In this document: positions 1-9,041 of the stretch, one piece after another | Layout: each line of letters opens with the position of its first letter | Numbering within the stretch: position 1 is the first letter of the stretch | Assembly (NCBI RefSeq): GCF_024171925.1 | Contig: NZ_JAMTCO010000007.1 | Coordinates: 248,001-312,000, forward strand | Length of the DNA stretch: 64,000 nt | Direction of reading: 5' to 3' | DNA from: Actinokineospora diospyrosa | Lineage (GTDB): Bacteria; Actinomycetota; Actinomycetes; Mycobacteriales; Pseudonocardiaceae | The notes under the pieces: generated by a model | Told to the model about the DNA's origin: nothing | What the model saw: only the letters and a program-made list of their open reading frames with translations | Databases searched by the model: none | Translations under genes and position numbers: made by a program

Positions 1-294
1 GAGGAACACCCGCGCGCCGCGGCTGTGCGCGATGCCGTGCCGCAGGGCGTTGCCCATGCCCTTCTCGCTGGTCAGCACCCGCAGCTCGACATCGGCCGAC
101 CAGTCCGCGGCCAGCTTGGCCAGCAGCTCGATGGTCCCGTCCGACGAGCCGTTCTCCACGACGACGATCTCGGCGTCGCCACCGGCCAGCCGGGTCGCCA
201 GCGCAGTCAGGGTGGCCTCGATGGTGTCCGCGCTGTTGTGCGCGGGCACCACGTAGGTGAGCGTTTTCTGGTCGGTAGCCCCTGGCGTACCCAT
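1..294 (-). CDS. Glycosyltransferase family 2, N-terminal part (cut by window edge)
   Basis: The reverse strand reads from an ATG at 294 through the left edge without a stop, giving 98 residues of the N-terminus. The start of a GT-A fold is visible: a beta strand with YVVPAHNSADTI, then EIVVVENGSSDGT, the usual nucleotide-sugar binding region of GT2 enzymes, then KGMGNALRHGIAHSRG, typical of dolichol-phosphate-mannose-synthase-like enzymes. The gene is divergent from the YfhO-like membrane protein gene and shares the 145-bp region between them. By family it should transfer a sugar from a nucleotide donor to a lipid carrier at the inner face of the membrane. The catalytic DxD region and any membrane segments lie outside the window, so the substrate is unknown. 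Confidence 0.85.
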   Translation of the reverse strand, partial: MGTPGATDQKTLTYVVPAHNSADTIEATLTALATRLAGGDAEIVVVENGSSDGTIELLAKLAADWSADVELRVLTSEKGMGNALRHGIAHSRGARVFL

Positions 295-439
295 GGAATA
301 CTCCCTGGCAGACTTGACAGCTGGCCAGGCCGGAAGACCTAGACCGAGGCGACTGGCACAGTACCGTGTCCGCCCGAGCGGGGGCTCCGGGGGAGCGCAC
401 GTGTCGCAGCAGCGTCAACCATCGAGGAAGGACCGCCAG

Positions 440-2731
440 GTGACCCTGACGGAGAACCGCGTCCCCGTTCCGGAGGCCGCGCCCGGACAGGACGGCGAGG
501 GCAAGTCCACCGGCGAGCGCAGGAAGGGGCTGCTCACCGGCCTCAGCGTCGCCGTGCTGGTCGCGGTCCTCGCCCAGGTACCGCTCATCCGCAACCGCAT
601 CTTCTACTACTGGGACGACAGCGCCGCCGCGTTCCTGCCGGACTGGCACTACATCGGCGAGCAGCTGCGCGCGGGCATCTGGCCGGTGATGTCGCCGGAG
701 ATGTGGATGGGCGGCAACATCGCGGGCGAGTCGATGATGAGCCTGTTCAACCCGGTGATGCTGGCCAACTACCTGGCTGTGTCGGCCATCCCGTCGCTCG
801 CGCTGTCGGCGACCCTGGTCAAGACCGAGTTCCTGGTGCTCCTCGCGCTCGGCGTCTACCTGCTGGCCCGCGATTTCGGCGCGAACCGCGCTGCTGCTGC
901 CGCAGTTGCGGTAGCGCTGCCGTTCTCCGGTTACACCCTCTATTTCGACGCGTCAGCTTGGGCCGGTGGGCTCATCTGCTTCGCCTGGCTGCCCATCGTG
1001 TGGTGGTCGCTGCGACGCTTCGCCCGTGGGCAGATGAACCCAATCGTCCCGATTGTCCTGGGCTTCCTGGCGATGACCGTCGGCAACCCTTACGGCGCGC
1101 TCGGTGTCATGGTGATCCTGGCCGCGGTAGCGGTAGAGCTGGCTCTGCAGAAGCACTGGAAGCGGTTCGGTTGGCTTGTCGTCGTCGGCGGCATCATCGG
1201 GCTGAGCACCCTCGTGGTGTTCCTGCCGCTGGCCGGTAGCAGCGCCGTCACCTGGCGTACCGACCAAGGCGTGCTTAACACCGGTTTCCTGGTGCCCAAC
1301 CTCGGCGACCTGTTCGCCATGAGCGCGCCGACGTTCCAGCCGCAGTACCGCGTGTTCGGGTCGGAGATCCTGTCCTTCCCGATGGCGTACCTGGCCTGGT
1401 TCATCGTGCCGCTGGCCCCGTGGTTGCGCTGGTCGGCGCTGCTCGAGCGGGTCCGCGAGCGCTCCAGCCTGATCGTCTTCGCCGGTGTGTACCTGCTGTT
1501 CCTCTTCGGACCGTCCACCCTGTGGCTGTTCCGCTGGCCCGCCCGGCTCACCGAGTACGCCTACCTGCCGATCGCGATCGCCATCGCCATCGTGCTGACC
1601 AAGGGCCTGAACACCAGCCGCGCCAAGGCCAAGGCGATCGCCTCGGCCATCATCGTGCTGGTCGGCGCGTACCTGTCGTGGGCGAGCACGCCGCAGCACG
1701 TCCGGTGGCACGCGCTGGCGACCGTCGTCGTCCTGCTCTTGGTCGCCGCAGCGGTGAAGTACCGCGAGCGGTTCTTCGGCACCGTCCTAGTCCTGGGCAC
1801 CGCGGTGCTCTTGGTACTGCAGACGCAGCTCTACACGGGCAACTACAACATCACCCCGTGGCGCTTCCCGCACGACGTCACCGCGATGCGCGACAACTTC
1901 GACGACCGCTACCAGGGCAACACACTGCAGGTCGTCGACCTCGGTGAGCTCAACCAGCACGCCGAACTGGTCCCCGACGGCGTATGGCGCGACGTGATGC
2001 TCACTAACGCCATCCACACCGCGGGCGTCGACGCGCTGAACTCTTACACCGGCATCGGCAATGTCAAGTTCGCTGCCGCGCTGTGCATGAACTACTACGG
2101 CGCCACCTGCCCGGCCGCCTTCGACGCGCTCTGGCGCCCGGTCGACGGTGAACGGGTGCTGCTCGCCGACGCGCTGCGGTTGCGGACCGTGGTGGTGGAG
2201 AACGGGATCATCGAGGACCGCGAGGCCGCGGTGGCCCAGGCGCGGGCAGGCGGACCGAAGCCCAACCAGGCTGAGGTGGCACCCGGCTGGTCCGTTGCCG
2301 AGCGCACCAAGCTGGTGACCGTCTACAAGCGCGACACCCCGCTCCCGTTCGGCGACGGCCGGTTGTCCTTCGCGGGCAACGGTGTCCGGATCAAGTCGGA
2401 CGTGAAGGTCGGCGAGAACGGCATGGACACCCGGTACGAAGGCAACGGCGGCAAGCTCATCTTCGCCGCGCTCGCCTGGCCGGGCTATAGCGCCACAGTG
2501 GACGGCAAGGAGGTGGAGGTCAAGCAGGGCCCGGCAGGCCTGATCGAGCTTGACGTCCCAGCCCCTGCCAGCGGCGGTAGCACTGTCGAACTCCGGTTTA
2601 CCCCGCCTGGCTACGGCTTCGGCATCCCCTTGATGGCAGGCACTCTTGTCCTCGGTGTCCTGTTCAGCATCGGTTGGGCTGTCGCGGGCGTAAGGCGCCG
2701 TCGACGCGAAGCCGCCGCACCGGCCGAATAG
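440..2731 (+). CDS. YfhO-type polytopic membrane protein (GT-C-like)
   Basis: This 763-residue protein has an N-terminal transmembrane segment (about residues 32-50), about a dozen further hydrophobic helices, and a soluble C-terminal beta-rich domain of about 200 residues containing LAWPGYSATVDGKEV and FTPPGYGFG, the pattern of YfhO-family membrane proteins. These resemble polyprenyl-phosphate-sugar-dependent GT-C enzymes that glycosylate envelope polymers on the outer face. The GTG start at 440 was chosen because AGGAAGG lies 8 nt upstream; the reading frame is open further upstream to 257 but that would run into the divergent glycosyltransferase gene. The gene ends just before a strong bidirectional terminator. 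Acceptor and donor are unknown; teichoic- or galactan-type modification is only inferred from the neighbouring genes. Confidence 0.8.
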   Translation: MTLTENRVPVPEAAPGQDGEGKSTGERRKGLLTGLSVAVLVAVLAQVPLIRNRIFYYWDDSAAAFLPDWHYIGEQLRAGIWPVMSPEMWMGGNIAGESMMSLFNPVMLANYLAVSAIPSLALSATLVKTEFLVLLALGVYLLARDFGANRAAAAAVAVALPFSGYTLYFDASAWAGGLICFAWLPIVWWSLRRFARGQMNPIVPIVLGFLAMTVGNPYGALGVMVILAAVAVELALQKHWKRFGWLVVVGGIIGLSTLVVFLPLAGSSAVTWRTDQGVLNTGFLVPNLGDLFAMSAPTFQPQYRVFGSEILSFPMAYLAWFIVPLAPWLRWSALLERVRERSSLIVFAGVYLLFLFGPSTLWLFRWPARLTEYAYLPIAIAIAIVLTKGLNTSRAKAKAIASAIIVLVGAYLSWASTPQHVRWHALATVVVLLLVAAAVKYRERFFGTVLVLGTAVLLVLQTQLYTGNYNITPWRFPHDVTAMRDNFDDRYQGNTLQVVDLGELNQHAELVPDGVWRDVMLTNAIHTAGVDALNSYTGIGNVKFAAALCMNYYGATCPAAFDALWRPVDGERVLLADALRLRTVVVENGIIEDREAAVAQARAGGPKPNQAEVAPGWSVAERTKLVTVYKRDTPLPFGDGRLSFAGNGVRIKSDVKVGENGMDTRYEGNGGKLIFAALAWPGYSATVDGKEVEVKQGPAGLIELDVPAPASGGSTVELRFTPPGYGFGIPLMAGTLVLGVLFSIGWAVAGVRRRRREAAAPAE

Positions 2732-2740
2732 GACGCAAAC

Positions 2741-2775
2741 GAAGAGGGCCCCGCCACTATGGCGGGGCCCTCTTC
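2741..2775. terminator. Bidirectional intrinsic terminator
   Basis: A perfect 15-bp stem (GAAGAGGGCCCCGCC and its complement) with a 5-nt loop lies between two convergent genes. It can end transcription from both sides. Confidence 0.9.
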
Positions 2776-2789
2776 GCGTAAGTACTAGA

Positions 2790-3761
2790 TCAGGCGTTCG
2801 CGGACTCCGCGGCCTGGTCGATCGCCCGGTGCGCGGGCAGGATCGCCGCGCGCTCAGCGGCGACCGCGTCCGAACCCGCCCCGGCCTCGAGCAGGTTGAG
2901 GAAGTGGTCGAGCTGGGCGGCCAGCGGCTCCTGGCTCTGCAGGATCGTCGGGATCTCGATGATCGTCTGCTGCTGGTAGCCGACCCCGGCCGTGGCCAGC
3001 GAGTCGGTCACGTGCCGGTAGATCGTGATGTCGCGGCGCAGCAGGTCGATCTCGATCAGCCGGTCCACCTCGAGCACCGAGAGCTGGCGGACCTTGCGCT
3101 GGCTGACCCGGCTCGCCGAGATGGTCGCGATCGCGCCGTTGGGGAACGACATGGTCGCGTCGGCGCTGTCCTCGGAGTGGTTCTTCTTCGAGGACCCGTG
3201 GAAGTAGCCGAACGAGCCCTTCACCACCGACGGGTTCTCCCCGACGAAGCCGATGGTCAGGTCGATGTCGTGGATCAGCAGGTCGGTGGCGACACCGGTC
3301 TTGATCCGCGGCACGAACGGCGAGTGCCGGATCGCGTTGACCTGCACCACGTCGGTGGCGATCTGGCGCGCGGTCAGCACGGCCGGGTTGAACCGCTCCA
3401 GGAACCCGCACACCAGCGGCAGGCCGCGGCGCTCGGACTCCTCGACCAGCTCCACCGACTGCTTGTAGTCCGGGGTGAGCGGCTTCTCCACCAGCAGCGG
3501 CTTGCCCAGCTCCATCACCTGGCGGGCGATGTCGTAGTGCGCCTCGGTCGCCGCGGCGATGACCACCGCGTCGATGCCGGACAGGTCGCCGATCTCCGGT
3601 GCCCACGCCGCGCCGTAGCGGTTGGCGACCTGCTCGCCGACCTCCTTGCGCTGCTCGACCAGGGTGACGAAGTCCACCCGGGGCGACTGGGAGAGCACGC
3701 GGGCGTGCAACGAGCCCATCTGGCCGGAGCCGATCAGGGCGACGCGGGGCCGAGCGGTCAC
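2790..3761 (-). CDS. Gfo/Idh/MocA-family sugar oxidoreductase
   Basis: This 323-residue protein starts with a Rossmann fold (VALIGSGQMGSLHARVL) for NAD(P) binding and contains EKPLTPD, the conserved EKP motif of the Gfo/Idh/MocA family. The C-terminal half has the family's alpha/beta substrate domain, with LIHDIDLTIGF. The GTG start at 3761 overlaps the stop of the upstream aminotransferase as GTGA, so the two are translationally coupled. Together they fit a pair in which the oxidoreductase makes a keto sugar and the aminotransferase converts it to an amino sugar, as WlbA/WbpB with WlbC/WbpE do on UDP-GlcNAcA. The actual substrate is not shown by the sequence. A terminator follows the gene. 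Confidence 0.88.
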   Translation of the reverse strand: MTARPRVALIGSGQMGSLHARVLSQSPRVDFVTLVEQRKEVGEQVANRYGAAWAPEIGDLSGIDAVVIAAATEAHYDIARQVMELGKPLLVEKPLTPDYKQSVELVEESERRGLPLVCGFLERFNPAVLTARQIATDVVQVNAIRHSPFVPRIKTGVATDLLIHDIDLTIGFVGENPSVVKGSFGYFHGSSKKNHSEDSADATMSFPNGAIATISASRVSQRKVRQLSVLEVDRLIEIDLLRRDITIYRHVTDSLATAGVGYQQQTIIEIPTILQSQEPLAAQLDHFLNLLEAGAGSDAVAAERAAILPAHRAIDQAAESANA

Positions 3762-4852
3762 GCGAGCACCTCCCGCACGGTCGCGACGATGGTGTCGATC
3801 TGCTCGGTGGTCAGCTTCGGGTGCACCGGCAGCGACAGCGCCTGCTGCGCGACCCGGCTGGCGACCGGCACGTCGGAGGTGATCACGTTGGGGTTGTCCC
3901 GGTAGCAGTCGTAGTCGAAGACGACCTTCGGGTAGTACGTGCCGTTGCCGATGCCCTTCTCGGTCAGCTTGGCCGCGAACTCGTCCCGGTCGACCTTGGC
4001 GTCCTCGGTGACCAGCACGGTGTACTGGTGCCACACGTGGGTGCGGCCGGGCAGCACGGCGGGCACGCGCAGGCCGGGGATGTCGGCCAGGCCCGCCGAC
4101 AGCGCCTCGGCGTTCGCGGAGCGCTTGGCGTTGATGTCGGCCAGCCGCTCCAGCTGCGGGATGCCGACCGCGGCGTGCAGGTCGGTCAGCCGGTAGTTGT
4201 GGCCGGCCATCTCGTACTGGTAGCGCGCCCGCATGCCCTGGTTGCGCATGACCCGCAGCTTGTCGGCCAGCGCGGCGTCGGAGGTGGTGATGACCCCGCC
4301 CTCGGCCGTGGTGACGTTCTTGGTGGCGTACAGCGAGAAGCAGCCGATGCCGAAGCTGCCTGCGGCGCGCCCGTCGAAGGTGGCGCCGACCGCCTGCGCG
4401 GAGTCCTCGATGATCGTCAGGCCGTGCTCCTCGGCCAGCGGGACCAGCTTGCCCATGTCCGCGGTCTGCCCGTAGAGGTGAACCGGCATGAGGACCTTGG
4501 TCCGCGGACCGACGGCCGCGGCCACGGCGGCCGGGTCGACGTTGAAGTCCTCGGCGTCGATGTCGGCGAACCGGGCGGTGGCGCCCGCCTCGAGGATCGC
4601 GTTGAGCGTCGCGACGAAGGTGAACGGTGAGGTGACCACCTCGTCGCCTGGCTGCAGGTCCAGCGCCTGGACCGAGGCCACGAGCGCGGTGGTGCCGTTG
4701 TTGACGGCCACCGCGTGCTCAACCCCGGCGACCTGCGCGAACAGGTCCTCGAAGCGCTTGACCATGGGCCCCTGGGCGATGACGCCGGAGCGGAGCACCT
4801 CGAGCACGAGGGGCTCAGCGTCGCCTACGTCGACGACGGTGATGGGAATCAT
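3758..4852 (-). CDS. DegT/DnrJ/EryC1-family sugar aminotransferase
   Basis: This 364-residue PLP enzyme is of the sugar 3- or 4-aminotransferase type. The PLP lysine is K178 in SLYATKNVTTAEGG, and the cofactor-binding Asp and Gln are in IIEDSAQAVGA. The N-terminal NNGTTAL motif and the C-terminal HVWHQYTV region are typical, and the length is normal. The ATG at 4852 was chosen because GGAGAG lies 9 nt upstream. The frame stays open for another 79 codons, but those read like non-coding sequence. It is the first gene of a two-gene operon with the oxidoreductase. By family it transfers an amino group from glutamate to a nucleotide-linked keto sugar. The closest functional guess is the WbpE/WlbC type; a LegC-like role in nonulosonic acid synthesis is a less likely alternative. 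Confidence 0.9.
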   Translation of the reverse strand: MIPITVVDVGDAEPLVLEVLRSGVIAQGPMVKRFEDLFAQVAGVEHAVAVNNGTTALVASVQALDLQPGDEVVTSPFTFVATLNAILEAGATARFADIDAEDFNVDPAAVAAAVGPRTKVLMPVHLYGQTADMGKLVPLAEEHGLTIIEDSAQAVGATFDGRAAGSFGIGCFSLYATKNVTTAEGGVITTSDAALADKLRVMRNQGMRARYQYEMAGHNYRLTDLHAAVGIPQLERLADINAKRSANAEALSAGLADIPGLRVPAVLPGRTHVWHQYTVLVTEDAKVDRDEFAAKLTEKGIGNGTYYPKVVFDYDCYRDNPNVITSDVPVASRVAQQALSLPVHPKLTTEQIDTIVATVREVLA

Positions 4853-5090
4853 TCGGCAGTTCTCTCCGGTGCGAAGGCGGGCTGAGGCGTCCGAACAGCA
4901 CGCTGGTGACGGTTCTGCCGGCCGCGTGGGGTCACGGTACCCGCAGTCGGCGTTTGGTCTTCCGGGGGCAATGCCATGGGGGCGGCGACACTCCGCTGGA
5001 GCTGGAAAGTAGCACTGAGTGATGATCCACAACTGTGCGTTGCGTATGGTCGACGTTCCACGAGAGGGGTTTTCGGAGAGGGGACCCACC

Positions 5091-6932
5091 TTGGGGTCAA
5101 TAAACGCGGCTCCGCCGTCGGACCCACCACGAGCACCCGGATTGCACGTCGAGCCCGAGATGGCCCGCGCCTTGCCACGTCCGCCGCGCGCGCACCCGCG
5201 GTTGGCCCTGGTGCTGCGGGCCGTCGCGGGCGCCCTCGTCCTGGGCTTCGTGCAGCACTGGCGCTACGGCTACTCCGCGGGCAACGGCGACCACCGGGTG
5301 CTCTCCGCGCAAGGCATGCACTGGGCGGACCCGACGCTGTTCGCGGGGGACTGGTTCCTCGAGCGCTCCCCGCAACCGCACTGGCTGTTCGACGTGGTCA
5401 CCTGGTTCGGGATGGAGATCGGCAAGCTCAGCACGGTCTACGTCGGCTACTGGGCCCTGTCGCTGCTGGCCTTCGGGCTCGCCACCGCGCTGCTGGCCCG
5501 CCGTTGGGCGCCCGCGCACCAGAGCACGGCGACGGTGCTGGTCTGCTTCCTCGCCGGGATGATGCCGTGGTGGTTGCTGGGCACCGGATCGCCGCTGTAC
5601 CCGAACGCGCTGCCGGTCGTCCTCGCGGGCTGCATGGTCTACCTGGTGGTGGCCGCTCTCTTCACCGACCACCGGACTTTCGCTGCTGTCGCCGCAGTGG
5701 TCGCCGCCGCCGTCCACCTGCAACAAGGCATGGTTCTGGCGATCTTGTTGATCGGCTTGGCCGCGGTCCGGTTCCACCTCGGACGGCTGCCCGGCACTGG
5801 TCGCCGCCGTGTTGACCGGGTCTTGCTGCTAGGTGGCGCCGGTTGTGCTGCCGTTGTCCTCTTCGGCCTCTGGCTGCGGCCAGTCGCGGGCGAAATCTCC
5901 GACTTCGCGCAGATCTGCACGCAGTTGATCCCGTACCACTGCGAGGCGAGCTCATGGTCGACTCACGTGGTGTGGGCGGGCATGGCTCTTGTCGGCCTCG
6001 CGGTGTTGAGCTGCCTGTACTTCTCCCGCAGCACGATCGCGACGTGGGCGGTGTTGATTGCCCTGCCTGCGTTCGGGCTCGTGGTCGGTGTCGCGGCCGA
6101 CCGGTGGAACGTCCCGATGGTCGGCGAGCTCGCCCAGGGGCTGAACGTCTACCGACTCGACGTCGTGCTGCTGCCGATGGCGGTGTGGGGCTTGATCGTC
6201 CCGCTGTTCGCCCCGGTCAAGACCTGGGTGCGGCTGATAGCTCTAGGTGCCGTCATCGGGCTGGGCTACCTGCTCGCCGGCTCTTACACCTTTGACCCGC
6301 GGTGGATGTTCGAGCGCCCCAACGGCGGACCCTGGTTGCTGCTGTTCGCGGGTGCGCTGGTCGTTGGCGCTGCCGCCATGGCGGTACGCGCCCGCAAGCC
6401 AGGTTGGGCTACCGGGACAAACGGCGTTGTGCACGGTTCCGCACTGGCAGTCGTAGGAGCCGTCTTGGCCGCCGTGTTCTCCGCGGGCGCGCCGCCGCTG
6501 CGCACTTTCGATGTGGTCTATATCTCCGACAACGACATCCACGACTGGGGCATGGCAGTTCGTCGGACCCTGCCCCCCGGCGCGCAGTTGATCTCGCCGC
6601 CGCTCGGTCAGTACATCCGGATGGCCAGCGGACGCGGTGTCGTCGCCGACTGCAAGAACGTGCCTTACGGCGGCGACGCGTGGATCGAGTACCAGCACCG
6701 CATCAACTCCATCGGCGGGCTCGAGCAGTGCCTGATGAAGATCCCCAGCGTGTTCTTCACACTCCCGCTGGAGCGCTACACACAGGTCGCGCGCGAGTTC
6801 GGCGCCGACTACCTGGTGGTCGAGGAGGGCATGCAGTGGCGCATCCCCGAACTGGTGGCCGCGGGGTGGACGATCGTGTTGGAACCGGTGTCAAAGCTGC
6901 GCAACACCGTGCTGCGCGCGCCGGTGAACTGA
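5091..6932 (+). CDS. Large polytopic membrane protein, GT-C-like, function unknown
   Basis: The product (about 613 residues) has roughly ten to twelve hydrophobic helices, then an extracytoplasmic C-terminal domain of about 130 residues (YISDNDIHDW, ISPPLGQYIRM, LEQCLMKIPSVFF). The first loop has GDHRVLSAQGMHWADPTLFAGDWF, with acidic residues near the expected GT-C catalytic loop, so a lipid-linked sugar transferase is possible. The start is uncertain. The TTG at 5091 has GAGAGGGGA just upstream; an ATG at 5160 is the main alternative, and an ATG at 5019 would crowd the divergent aminotransferase promoter. It belongs to a rightward run of envelope genes with the flippase-like gene and the acyltransferase. 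Confidence 0.72.
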   Translation: MGSINAAPPSDPPRAPGLHVEPEMARALPRPPRAHPRLALVLRAVAGALVLGFVQHWRYGYSAGNGDHRVLSAQGMHWADPTLFAGDWFLERSPQPHWLFDVVTWFGMEIGKLSTVYVGYWALSLLAFGLATALLARRWAPAHQSTATVLVCFLAGMMPWWLLGTGSPLYPNALPVVLAGCMVYLVVAALFTDHRTFAAVAAVVAAAVHLQQGMVLAILLIGLAAVRFHLGRLPGTGRRRVDRVLLLGGAGCAAVVLFGLWLRPVAGEISDFAQICTQLIPYHCEASSWSTHVVWAGMALVGLAVLSCLYFSRSTIATWAVLIALPAFGLVVGVAADRWNVPMVGELAQGLNVYRLDVVLLPMAVWGLIVPLFAPVKTWVRLIALGAVIGLGYLLAGSYTFDPRWMFERPNGGPWLLLFAGALVVGAAAMAVRARKPGWATGTNGVVHGSALAVVGAVLAAVFSAGAPPLRTFDVVYISDNDIHDWGMAVRRTLPPGAQLISPPLGQYIRMASGRGVVADCKNVPYGGDAWIEYQHRINSIGGLEQCLMKIPSVFFTLPLERYTQVAREFGADYLVVEEGMQWRIPELVAAGWTIVLEPVSKLRNTVLRAPVN

Positions 6933-7062
6933 CCACGTACAGTGTCACGCTGTCGTGAGGTGGCGCGGTACCCCACCCGGCTCCTGGGTGAGTTGCGCAC
7001 AGCGGTAACCCGATGATGTCGACTACAGCTACCGGTTGTGACGCGCCGGGGCCGGAGGACAA

Positions 7063-8121
7063 ATGGCCATCAACAGCGAGGCCATCAGCAGCCAGGCCGT
7101 GACGGCGGGGGCGGCGGAGACCGAGCAGCCGCCCCCGGCTGCCAAGCCGTCGTGGAAGTCCACGGCCATCACCTGGCTGCGCCGGGTGCTGATCCTGGCG
7201 GTGGTCGGTGGCGCCGTCTACTACGTGGTGACCCGCTGGAACGAGGTCTGGGCGACGCTGGCCACCGTGCCGTGGTGGTCGGCCGTGCTCAGCCTGCTGG
7301 CCGTGATCGCCGGTGTCGTCGTCGGCGCGTTCTCCTGGCGGGTGGTGGTCAACGACCTCGGCTCACCGGTGACCCGGACCCGGGGCGCGCAGATCTACCT
7401 GGTCAGCCAGCTCGGCAAGTACATCCCGGGCTCGGTGTGGGCGTACGTGCTGCAGATGGAGCTCGGCAAGAAGGTCGGCATCCCGCGCGCCAGGATGTTC
7501 GTCAGCTCCCTGGTGCAGGTCGGCGTCTCCGTGGTGGCCATGCTCACCCTCGGCATGATCGCGCTGCCCAAGATGCTCGACCAGAACCCGCGCGCGGTGT
7601 GGCTCTACGCCGCGCTGCCGATCAGCCTCGTCGCGCTGCACCCCAAGGTCATGACCTGGGGCGTCAACCTGGTGCTGCGGGTCCTGCGCAAGCAGCCCCT
7701 CGACCACCAGCTGCGGTGGGCCACCATCGGCAAGACTCTTGGCCTGTCGGTCCTGTCTTACGTGCTCTTCGGCGCCCACCTCTGGGCGCTGGCCACCGCT
7801 AGCGGCACCCCGGACCTCGGCGTGCTGCTGCTGTGCGTCGGCACTGTGGCGATCGGCCTGGTCGCCGGTCTGCTGTTCTTCATCGTTCCCTCCGGTGCGG
7901 GCGCCCGTGACGTCCTGGTGGCCCTGGCCCTCGCGCCGACCGTCGGGATCACTGCGGCGGCGGCCTTCGCGGTGGCCTCCCGGGTCATGTTCACCATCGC
8001 CGAGCTCGGCTCGGCCGGCGTCGCGGCGCTGCTGGCGTCCAGGCACGTCAAGGACCTGGTGGCCCAGCCCACCGCCACCCCGGAGAAGACCGCGCCGGAG
8101 AAGACCGAGGACCCCGCATGA
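7063..8121 (+). CDS. Flippase-like membrane protein (lysylphosphatidylglycerol synthase TM / AglD-like family)
   Basis: The 352-residue protein has a short Ala/Pro-rich cytoplasmic N-terminus and about eight transmembrane helices. It contains the family motif LVSQLGKYIPGSVWAYV and a second conserved stretch FIVPSGAGARDVLVALAL, which mark the MprF/AglD/YbhN-like TM domain. No C-terminal aminoacyl transferase domain is present, so it is not a complete MprF. Members of this family flip or use lipid-linked sugars. The ATG follows GGAGGA with good spacing. The stop overlaps the start of the acyltransferase gene as ATGA, so the two are coupled and probably act on the same envelope glycan. Confidence 0.85.
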   Translation: MAINSEAISSQAVTAGAAETEQPPPAAKPSWKSTAITWLRRVLILAVVGGAVYYVVTRWNEVWATLATVPWWSAVLSLLAVIAGVVVGAFSWRVVVNDLGSPVTRTRGAQIYLVSQLGKYIPGSVWAYVLQMELGKKVGIPRARMFVSSLVQVGVSVVAMLTLGMIALPKMLDQNPRAVWLYAALPISLVALHPKVMTWGVNLVLRVLRKQPLDHQLRWATIGKTLGLSVLSYVLFGAHLWALATASGTPDLGVLLLCVGTVAIGLVAGLLFFIVPSGAGARDVLVALALAPTVGITAAAAFAVASRVMFTIAELGSAGVAALLASRHVKDLVAQPTATPEKTAPEKTEDPA

Positions 8122-8837
8122 GCAAGATCCACCCCACCGCCGTCATCGGCGCGGGCGTCGAGTTAGGCGAGAACGTCAGCATCGGCCCCAACACGATCAT
8201 CCTCGGCCCCGCCGTGATCGGGGACGACTGCTGGATCGGCCCCGGCTGCGTCATCGGCACCCCGCCGGAGATCACCGGCGCCACGCACAACGGCGACTGG
8301 GACAGCGCGGCCAGCGAGTTCACCGGGGTGCGGATCGGCGCCCGGACCGTGGTCCGCGAGCTGACCACCATCCACCAGGGCAGCTACCGGCCGACCACCA
8401 TCGGATCCGACTGCTGGCTGCTCAACCGCGTCTACGTCGCCCACGACAGCCTCATCGGCGACCGGGTGACGCTGTCCGCCGGGGTCAGCCTCGGCGGGCA
8501 CTTCCAGGTCGGCGCCGGTGCCAACCTCGGCATGAACGTCGCGGGCCACCAGCGCAGGCTGGTCGGGCCCGGCGCCATGGTCGGCATGGGCGCGGCGATC
8601 ACCCGCGACGTGCCGCCGTTCGCCAAGGCCTTCGGCAACCCGGTGCGGCTGCGCGGGGTCAACTCGGTCGGCATGAGCCGCTCCGGGGTCGACGACGACG
8701 CGATCGCCACCCTCACCGCCGCCTACGCCGCGGGCGCGGTCCCCGCCGAGGTACCCGCCACGTTGGCCGAGGCGTTCGCCTGGTGGACCGCCGCGGAACC
8801 GGCTCGGCCGCTGGTCGGCGTCGCACAGCCGGTCTGA
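8118..8837 (+). CDS. LpxA-like left-handed beta-helix acyltransferase
   Basis: This 239-residue protein consists of hexapeptide repeats (IHPTAVIGAGVELGENVSIG and onward) to about residue 170, as in LpxA/LpxD-type O- or N-acyltransferases, followed by a helical tail. The internal motif VAHDSLIGDRVTLSAGVSLG places His near the usual catalytic position, and the segment TPPEITG/TTIHQGSYRPTTIG matches the LpxA-like family. Gram-positive actinomycetes do not make lipid A, so acylation of another sugar nucleotide is likely. With the aminotransferase and oxidoreductase 3-4 kb to the left, it could acetylate the amino sugar they produce. It overlaps the upstream flippase-like gene by 4 bp. About 200 bp with no recognised gene follow. 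Confidence 0.85.
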   Translation: MSKIHPTAVIGAGVELGENVSIGPNTIILGPAVIGDDCWIGPGCVIGTPPEITGATHNGDWDSAASEFTGVRIGARTVVRELTTIHQGSYRPTTIGSDCWLLNRVYVAHDSLIGDRVTLSAGVSLGGHFQVGAGANLGMNVAGHQRRLVGPGAMVGMGAAITRDVPPFAKAFGNPVRLRGVNSVGMSRSGVDDDAIATLTAAYAAGAVPAEVPATLAEAFAWWTAAEPARPLVGVAQPV

Positions 8838-9041
8838 GTGCGCACGGGGTGTTAGCGCGCCCGGGTACTGGCCGGTCGGGTTGAAAGTGAGCGGGTAGCC
8901 TTGTGAGGCCTCGGGCGTCGTAGGCGCCCGTGTCGGCCCATACCGACCGGTTAAGCGCGACCGCGCCAAGCGATCCCGCGCGCGACCGGGAGGGCGGCCA
9001 TCACCGGCAGCACAAGAGCCCTCCGGAGGATCGAACCCGTC

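Noticed and set aside
257-439. Extended N-terminus for the YfhO-like protein
   Set aside because: It would overlap the divergent glycosyltransferase start, reads like non-coding sequence and lacks the ribosome site seen before GTG 440.
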